Shown: piece by piece, positions 40,934-46,420 of the stretch
Numbering within the stretch: the stretch's first letter is position 1
Layout: every line of letters begins with the position of its first letter
From: a bacterium D16-51
GTDB taxonomy: Bacteria > Bacillota > Clostridia > Lachnospirales > Lachnospiraceae
Length of the DNA: 46,420 bases
Assembly: GCA_003612285.1 (NCBI GenBank)
Contig: RAYE01000049.1
Location: 1 to 46,420 of the forward strand
Reading direction: 5' to 3'
Translations under genes and position numbers: made by a program
The notes under the pieces: generated by a model
Seen by the model: only the letters and a program-made list of their open reading frames with translations
The model's database searches: none
What the model was told of the DNA's origin: nothing

Positions 40934-42130
40934 ATGGAAATGGAGAAATATAAACGGATTTTTGTAATCGTCCTTGATTCGCTTGGAATTGGGGCAATGC
41001 CAGATGCGCCGAAATTTGGCGATAACAGGGTAGATACTTTTGGGCATATCTTGGAAAAAATGGGGACTTTGGAGATTCCAAACCTGAAAAAGCTTGGGAT
41101 GTTAAACCTTCATACTGCGGGCAAAATGGAGGCAGTACAAAAGCCAGTCGGGCGGTATATGCGGCTTGCCGAGGCGAGCAATGGAAAAGATACGATGACC
41201 GGGCATTGGGAAATGATGGGAATTAAGACTGAAAAACCGTTTCAGACTTTTACAGATACCGGTTTTCCGCCAGAGCTTATTGCGGAACTGGAAAAACAGT
41301 GTGGAAAAAGAGTAATTGGCAATAAGAGCGCAAGCGGTACGGAAATCATCGAAGAACTTGGTGAGGAAGAAATTAACACAGGGGCAATGATTGTCTATAC
41401 CTCTGCGGATTCTGTGCTGCAGATTTGCGGCAATGAAGAGACATTTGATTTAGAGAATTTATACCGCTGCTGTAAAATTGCAAGAGAAATTACAATGAAG
41501 GACGAGTGGAGGGTAGGCCGTGTGATTGCAAGGCCATATATCGGAAAAAAGAAAGGGGAATTTAAACGGACAAGCAACCGCCATGATTATGCCTTGAAGC
41601 CATCTGGGTTAACGGCTTTGAATGCGTTAAAAGACAATGGGCTGGATGTAATCGGGGTAGGGAAAATTAACGATATTTTCTGCGGGGAAGGGATTACAGA
41701 GACACACCGTTCAGAAAGTTCTGTACATGGCATGGAACAGACTATTGAGATTTGTAAAAAGGAGTTTCATGGACTGTGTTTTGTCAATCTTGTCGATTTT
41801 GACGCTTTGTGGGGACACCGCAGGAATGTAGAAGGATATGGGAAAGAGATAGAGAAATTTGATAAAAACCTGGGTGTTCTGTTAGAAGAATTAAAAAATG
41901 ACGACCTTTTGATTATCACGGCAGACCACGGGAACGACCCGACATATACCGGCACAGACCATACAAGGGAGTATGTTCCGTTTATTGCATATGCAAAAAG
42001 TATGGGGGATGGCGGAGCGCTTGAAAATAAAGATACCTTTGCAGTAATTGGCGCAACGGTTGTAGACAATTTTGGCGTAGCTATGCCAGAAGGGACAATT
42101 GGAAGTTCAATTTTGGAAAAGCTGCTTTAA
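40934..42130 (+). CDS. deoB: Phosphopentomutase
   Basis: A 398-residue metalloenzyme that interconverts (deoxy)ribose 1-phosphate and 5-phosphate, using the ribose 1-phosphate made by Udp. Alkaline-phosphatase-superfamily motifs are present: [14 protein letters not shown], the phosphoryl-Thr in [28 protein letters not shown], and the metal site [28 protein letters not shown] lies four bases before the ATG at 40934 and ten before an equally possible ATG at 40940. Third gene of the salvage operon. Confidence 0.95.
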   Translation: MEMEKYKRIFVIVLDSLGIGAMPDAPKFGDNRVDTFGHILEKMGTLEIPNLKKLGMLNLHTAGKMEAVQKPVGRYMRLAEASNGKDTMTGHWEMMGIKTEKPFQTFTDTGFPPELIAELEKQCGKRVIGNKSASGTEIIEELGEEEINTGAMIVYTSADSVLQICGNEETFDLENLYRCCKIAREITMKDEWRVGRVIARPYIGKKKGEFKRTSNRHDYALKPSGLTALNALKDNGLDVIGVGKINDIFCGEGITETHRSESSVHGMEQTIEICKKEFHGLCFVNLVDFDALWGHRRNVEGYGKEIEKFDKNLGVLLEELKNDDLLIITADHGNDPTYTGTDHTREYVPFIAYAKSMGDGGALENKDTFAVIGATVVDNFGVAMPEGTIGSSILEKLL

Positions 42131-42141
42131 TAGGTAATAAA

Positions 42142-42243
42142 TTGGTAAAGTATATACAAATCAGGCACTGGGAATATGTGCCTTCTGAGCGTGAGGCCAG
42201 AAAGGCATATAATAAAATGCTGTCAGAGTTATATGGGAAATAA
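42142..42243 (+). pseudogene. Unidentified C-terminal gene fragment
   Basis: A 33-codon open stretch reads RHWEYVPSEREARKAYNKML then SELYGK and a stop. It looks protein-like and charged but has no start or ribosome binding site. I do not recognise the parent gene. Confidence 0.3.
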
Positions 42244-42362
42244 AGCTTCACAAGATGAAAAGTTATTTCCTGGCAGTTCCATAGAGAAAGAGGGGTTGGA
42301 ATGATGGGATACGGGCGGTTACAAACTTAGAGGGTAGATAAGCATAGAGGGAGGTAACATCT

Positions 42363-43124
42363 ATGAATAAAATATATTGGGACAGAGATAAAATCTCAAT
42401 CATAACAGACCAAATTGAATCTGTCCCACATAAGCATTGGGCAATGCAGTTATTTTTAGGCATAGAAAAAAATTTGGAGATAGGTATAGAAGATAATAAA
42501 GTTTCATGTAGATGTATTGTTATAAACCGTGACATATTACATAGTTTTTCAACAGGCAACAAAATGTATTTTACTATGATAATTGAACCGGCTTCAAGTT
42601 TAGCCATTCAATTGGAGGAACGAATGGGTGGAACGAAGTATTGTATGTTTGATAATCAAGATATTGAATACATCCAAAATTTATTATTTTGCTTTATTGA
42701 TAGCGATGGACTAAGAGAATATAGAGAGTTTATGGTACAACTATACAAATTTTTAAGGTTAAAAGAGCAATCTAAAATATATGATGATAGAATTAAGGAT
42801 TTGCTATACGAAATAGAACAGTGTAATTGCAATACCCATTCAATTGCTTCTTTTGCTGATAAAGTGGCATTGTCATCAAGCCGGCTGTCGCACTTATTTA
42901 AGGAGCAGACGGGGATTCCCTTAAAATGCTATATTCAGTTTCACCAAATGCAAACAGCTTTTTTAGCATTATTGAATGGTAAAAATATTACGGAAGCGGC
43001 AATGCTGGCTGGTTTTGATTCACCATCACATTTTGCAGCAGTTACAAAAAAGATGATGGGAATGCCTGCGAGTATTTCTGTGAAGAATAGCGTTTTTTTG
43101 AAAGTTACCGAAGAAGTAAACTGA
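42363..43124 (+). CDS. AraC-family transcriptional regulator
   Basis: A 253-residue regulator. The first 130 residues are an unrecognised, cupin-like sensor (PHKHWAMQLFLGIEKNLEI). The C-terminal 100 residues carry two helix-turn-helix motifs: SIASFADKVALSSSRLSHLFKEQTG and ITEAAMLAGFDSPSHFAAVTKKMMG. GGGAGG lies nine bases before the ATG. It is followed by the CPBP-like and Lnt-like genes on the same strand, so it probably controls them. Confidence 0.88.
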   Translation: MNKIYWDRDKISIITDQIESVPHKHWAMQLFLGIEKNLEIGIEDNKVSCRCIVINRDILHSFSTGNKMYFTMIIEPASSLAIQLEERMGGTKYCMFDNQDIEYIQNLLFCFIDSDGLREYREFMVQLYKFLRLKEQSKIYDDRIKDLLYEIEQCNCNTHSIASFADKVALSSSRLSHLFKEQTGIPLKCYIQFHQMQTAFLALLNGKNITEAAMLAGFDSPSHFAAVTKKMMGMPASISVKNSVFLKVTEEVN

Positions 43125-43157
43125 TATAATTAAACCAAACAAATAGGAGGTTTAAGG

Positions 43158-43877
43158 GTGAAAGAAAAAAGAAGGAAGGATAAGATGCATCAGAAGGAGA
43201 GGATAACGGTTAATGAAGTAAAATGGACAAAATATTTATGGCTGAGTTTACTTTCATTTGGAGCATTTATGCTTGAATTGCTGTCAATATTTGCAATTGA
43301 AGTTATAATTCTGCATGTAGACATACAGAATTATACAATGCAGCAAAGAAGTATTCATTGTATCATAATGGTTTTTATGTGGGCGTTTTTCATTGGTGTT
43401 CTCCTGCTTTTTTCAAGGAAGCATTATCATTTTCCAGAAAGGGGGAGAAAAAGGGATAAGATTTCCTCGAAAAGTTGGATCGTAACGCTTGCTTGTTTCA
43501 TTGGCTGCAAAATTATGACTTTCATTGATTGGCATACATTAAAGATTGTCGGAGAAGCACAGGGTAAAACTGTATTCCAGTTTTGCGCGCAATATTTATA
43601 CTACATATTTGAAGTGCTGCTTGTTCTTCTAATCATAATATACGGGCAAAAAGCGATTGAAACTCTGTTGAAAAAAGAAAGCAAGGTTCCTTTTGGCGGT
43701 ATTATATTGGCTATGACATGGGGAGCGTTTCATTTTGTGTCAAGAGGGGTAGGTCTTGAAATATGGAACGGAATTTCTACTATGATGTTTTCTGTTCTTA
43801 GCGGTGTAATGTATTTAAGGTTAAACAGGAAATGCTTGTATAGCTATCTTTTCATCGCTGCAGGTTATTTACTATAA
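43158..43877 (+). CDS. CPBP-like polytopic membrane protein
   Basis: A 239-residue protein with about six membrane segments. The block ILAMTWGAFHFVSRGVGLEIWNGISTMMFSVLSG resembles the second half of the CPBP (Abi) intramembrane protease fold, including the conserved F-x-x-x-H, but the usual EExxxR motif is missing. So a catalytic role is doubtful. GTG at 43158 is taken as start because AGGAGG lies seven bases upstream. It is between the AraC gene and the Lnt-like gene with 33-34 base gaps. Confidence 0.65.
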   Translation: MKEKRRKDKMHQKERITVNEVKWTKYLWLSLLSFGAFMLELLSIFAIEVIILHVDIQNYTMQQRSIHCIIMVFMWAFFIGVLLLFSRKHYHFPERGRKRDKISSKSWIVTLACFIGCKIMTFIDWHTLKIVGEAQGKTVFQFCAQYLYYIFEVLLVLLIIIYGQKAIETLLKKESKVPFGGIILAMTWGAFHFVSRGVGLEIWNGISTMMFSVLSGVMYLRLNRKCLYSYLFIAAGYLL

Positions 43878-43911
43878 CCCCCCCATTTATCGAGGAAGTA
43901 GAGCGTTAAAT

Positions 43912-45396
43912 ATGAAAAATTCTTCAAAAAATAAATCTTTTGCGGTTTTTATAATGTTACTCTTTTTAGTTTATATAATGTCCAATGGAGAATGGTGTAT
44001 TCCGATTTTTGCGTGGATTTATCCAATTTTGTTTCTGTGTATGATTTATCTTAATCGTACTCGGAAAGTCTACCTTATAATTTGTTCTATATATGCCATC
44101 GGATTTGTTGTCCAGTTTGGGAGAGCCATTGGAATGGATATAAAGATATGTATAATGGCAGCAGTTTTATTATCTTTTCTGAAGGTTTTACCATATATCT
44201 ACTGGTCAAAATCAAAAATGAGATTTCAAGATACCATTATTTTTGCAAGTATAATGGTATCAATAGAGTATATCATCTATCTGACATATCCTATATTGGG
44301 AGGGCTGTCTGACGCTTATACACAATACCAAAATCTATATCTGTTACAAATTGTAACGGTAACAGGAATTTATGGAATCACTTTTTCAATATATTGGACA
44401 GCGGCAATGATTATATGGATTTGGAACAATAGAAGCAAAAAAGAATACATCAGAAAATATATCATCGTATATGGTTCTGCAGTTGGATTGGTATTTGCTT
44501 ATGGAGTTGTTATGTTTCATTTTGCAGGAAATTCAGATAAAAGTGTTAGGATCGCAGGAGTAACCGTCCCGATTTCAGAGCTGTTAAATAATGATAAAGA
44601 TATATATTCTACATTTTATACTGATACATTTACTGACGAAAATATTACAAATACAAGGAGGAAACTATCATCAGCAGCTGATGAACTTTTCTTAAAAACA
44701 GAGTTGGAAGCACAAGCAGGTGCAAAGATTGTTTTTTGGTCTGAACTAAATGGAGCGGTTTTAAAACAAGATGAAGATATGCTTCTGCAGCGGGCGTCGG
44801 ATATGGCAAAACAAGAAGAAATCTATTTGATTGTTTCGTTACTGGTGAAGACCCCTTATGTGGACTTAAAGGAAAATAAAACGGCAGCATTTAATCCACA
44901 AGGAGAACTTATATCAGAATATTTTAAGCATGGACGTTCAATCGGAGAATTGTGCCAAAAAGGAGATGGAATACTAAAAAGTTTTGATACAGAATATGGT
45001 AGAATTGCGCCGTTTATATGTTCTGATATGGCATTTTTGTCTAAAATACAGCAGGCAGGCAGAGATAACGTAGATATACTAATTGTTCCAGCTTCGGATT
45101 GGAAAGAAATGACATTATTAGCTGCAAAGACAGCGATTGTGCGTGGGGTTGAAAATGGAAGTAATATAATCAGACATACAAATAACGGAATGTCGATAGT
45201 TTCAGATTTTAGTGGTAATGTGCTGGCACAGACCGATTACTTTCAGTCTGATACAAAGACATTATCTGCACAGGTTATCACGAAAGGGCGGTTTACTCTT
45301 TATTCGTATATTGGAAATCTATTTGTATATCTGTGTAATTTATATTTGTTAGGGAGTTTCATACTTCCAAAAATTAAACGATTAAATAAGAAGTAG
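43912..45396 (+). CDS. Apolipoprotein N-acyltransferase-like (Lnt/nitrilase) protein
   Basis: A 494-residue membrane protein. Residues 1-205 form about six membrane segments, residues 210-455 a nitrilase-fold domain, and a last helix closes the protein (YSYIGNLFVYLCNLYLLGSFIL). The Glu-Lys-Cys triad of Lnt is visible: Glu278 in FWSELNG, Lys339 in YFKHGRSIGE, Cys370 in APFICSDMAF. In Lnt the domain transfers an acyl chain to lipoprotein N-termini. Canonical Lnt is not usual in low-GC Gram-positives, so this may act on another amine. It ends at a terminator. It is probably cargo of the element marked by the integrase. Confidence 0.8.
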   Translation: MKNSSKNKSFAVFIMLLFLVYIMSNGEWCIPIFAWIYPILFLCMIYLNRTRKVYLIICSIYAIGFVVQFGRAIGMDIKICIMAAVLLSFLKVLPYIYWSKSKMRFQDTIIFASIMVSIEYIIYLTYPILGGLSDAYTQYQNLYLLQIVTVTGIYGITFSIYWTAAMIIWIWNNRSKKEYIRKYIIVYGSAVGLVFAYGVVMFHFAGNSDKSVRIAGVTVPISELLNNDKDIYSTFYTDTFTDENITNTRRKLSSAADELFLKTELEAQAGAKIVFWSELNGAVLKQDEDMLLQRASDMAKQEEIYLIVSLLVKTPYVDLKENKTAAFNPQGELISEYFKHGRSIGELCQKGDGILKSFDTEYGRIAPFICSDMAFLSKIQQAGRDNVDILIVPASDWKEMTLLAAKTAIVRGVENGSNIIRHTNNGMSIVSDFSGNVLAQTDYFQSDTKTLSAQVITKGRFTLYSYIGNLFVYLCNLYLLGSFILPKIKRLNKK

Positions 45397-45479
45397 TTAA
45401 ATTCCAATTTAGCTAATTATATACTCAACTTTCCCAATTTTACAAGCTTTCCCAAACCTTTTATATCAGAAAATCAACT

Positions 45480-45528
45480 AGTTTCCCTTATTTCTTCCCT
45501 TATGAGGTTGAAACAAGGGAAACTTTTT
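45480..45528 (+). terminator. Terminator of the Lnt-like operon
   Basis: AGTTTCCCTT (45480-45489) and AAGGGAAACT (45515-45524) form a perfect 10-bp stem around a 25-base loop, followed by TTTTT. It is in the narrow gap before the convergent integrase and may also lie near the attachment site. Confidence 0.72.
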
Positions 45529-46420
45529 AATTACCACCCACAACCTTATCCAAGAGCCTTGCGGAAGTCCGTTTTGCCTCTCTGGTTGCATGGGCATATA
45601 CATTCATTGTGGTACTCACATCTGCGTGTCCAAGAAGTTCCTGTACGTCTTTTGGGGCAGCTCCGTTTGACAACAGATTGCTGGTATAAGTGTGCCGTAA
45701 CATGTGAAAATGAAAATCTTCCAATCCTTTAACCTTTTTCCTTGCTGCCCTGCATACTGTTCCGACCGTTGTCGGGTATTCCGCCGCACCATCCGGTCTC
45801 AGACAGACAAAGGAAATTTCCTCATAACCCTCTGGAACATTTTCCGTATTCTGCTGGGTGTAAACCTCATAATACATTCTTCCTTTATCTGTTACCTGTT
45901 TGTAGTAGTTGCAGTGGTAAAGTTCCCCATAACGGAAACGCTGTCGGTGCTGTTCCCTTTTGGCTTTTTTGAGTATCTCCGCAAGAGTGTCACAGAAGTC
46001 CACAATACGCACCTTTTTCCTTTTGGTTGCACCGATTTCATACTTGTGTCTGGTGTTGTTGTATCGCAGACTCCGACGGACGGTTAAATACTGTTCCTCA
46101 AGGTTGATGTCCTGCCACGTCAGCCCACATACTTCCCCGATGCGGAGCCCCGTATAATAGGCTATCTGTATTGGCAGGATGGCAGGATTATTCTTTTTGC
46201 GGAGATAATCCAGTAAGTCATGATACTGCTCATGGGTTATAGTCGGTGTCGGGTTTTCTTCTGTGGAATCTTCTGCAAAGAGTTCCACATCTTCCTTTTT
46301 CCCACGCATAACCACATACTGCATAGGATTAAATGTGATATAGCGTTTAGGAAATACTGCAAATCGGAATGAGTTCTGCAACACTGCCGAAAACAGCCGC
46401 AGATATCCTTTGCTTAACGG
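45527..46420 (-). CDS. Tyrosine-type integrase (partial, N-terminus outside window)
   Basis: The frame is open from the right window edge to a stop at 45527-45529, giving 297 C-terminal residues. The catalytic set is visible: Arg in YYTGLRIGEVCGL, HxxR in FHMLRHTYTSNLL, the late His in ELLGHADVSTTM and the nucleophilic Tyr in NVYAHATREA. Segment sizes fit the Tn916-type Int family of conjugative elements. It should catalyse excision and insertion of the element to its left or right. The genes at 42.3-45.4 kb read toward it and could be its cargo. Confidence 0.92.
   Translation of the reverse strand, partial: PLSKGYLRLFSAVLQNSFRFAVFPKRYITFNPMQYVVMRGKKEDVELFAEDSTEENPTPTITHEQYHDLLDYLRKKNNPAILPIQIAYYTGLRIGEVCGLTWQDINLEEQYLTVRRSLRYNNTRHKYEIGATKRKKVRIVDFCDTLAEILKKAKREQHRQRFRYGELYHCNYYKQVTDKGRMYYEVYTQQNTENVPEGYEEISFVCLRPDGAAEYPTTVGTVCRAARKKVKGLEDFHFHMLRHTYTSNLLSNGAAPKDVQELLGHADVSTTMNVYAHATREAKRTSARLLDKVVGGN

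Noticed and set aside
43158-43877. Active CPBP (CAAX) protease
   Set aside because: The paired Glu motif (EExxxR) is not present; only the second conserved block is recognisable.

Overview
The window looks like chromosome from a low-GC, Gram-positive, anaerobic Clostridia, most likely a gut Lachnospiraceae. This is inferred from gene content, from AGGAGG-type ribosome binding sites, from the paired DHHW/MBOAT genes, and from decayed Tn916/Tn4451-like sequence. No rRNA, tRNA or CRISPR array was seen.

Layout. (1) 1-5.6 kb is mostly housekeeping: a partial AAA-ATPase-like gene (minus), an ArsB/NhaD-type permease, a cytidylate-kinase-like protein, TatD nuclease, a two-gene MNT/HEPN module, and rsmA (ksgA). 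(2) 5.7-14.4 kb is a ribosomally made peptide (RiPP) cluster. It has a short membrane-anchored secretion accessory, a C39 peptidase-ABC exporter, a second ABC exporter of the NHLM type, a 66-residue leader-like protein, an ECF-type sigma factor, three Nif11-like precursors and a radical SAM/SPASM enzyme. Each precursor core carries three CxC-(2-3 residues)-Gly-rich units with a period of about 17 residues. This is the most likely undescribed system here. (3) 14.4-22.7 kb holds a MITE-like hairpin element, an M24 aminopeptidase P, a PAP2 protein, a DUF5662 protein, and an AraC regulator divergent from a heterodimeric ABC exporter with one degenerate ATP site. (4) 22.7-30.9 kb holds an acyl-ACP thioesterase, a YdcF-like protein, a surface-polymer O-acetylation locus (DUF4358, DHHW, MBOAT, DHHW) and a D,D-carboxypeptidase with a very basic C-terminal tail. 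(5) 31-38.4 kb is a mosaic of intact cargo genes (GNATs, alpha/beta hydrolase, an accessory ClpP with its own AraC regulator, DUF3953). They lie among fragments of conjugative or transposable elements: TnpW, HTH, two truncated sigma factors, a serine recombinase tail, and DUF5348, DUF6017-like and DUF6809-like pieces. (6) 38.6-42.2 kb holds a ferritin-like protein and a pyrimidine nucleoside salvage operon (udp, cdd, deoB). (7) 42.3-46.4 kb holds an AraC regulator, a CPBP-like membrane protein, an Lnt-like acyltransferase/nitrilase and a partial tyrosine integrase, and is probably the end of an integrated element.

How the genes work together. In the RiPP cluster the precursors would be modified by the radical SAM enzyme and cut after the double glycine by the C39 domain. 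They would then be exported by the two ABC proteins with the short membrane accessory, with the sigma factor controlling expression. The O-acetylation locus would pass acetyl groups through the MBOAT protein to the DHHW proteins outside the cell, next to a cell-wall carboxypeptidase.

Small repeats are unusually dense: two long-hairpin MITE-like elements, a tandem 73-bp repeat, and a dispersed family ending in GTGAATAGTAAC.
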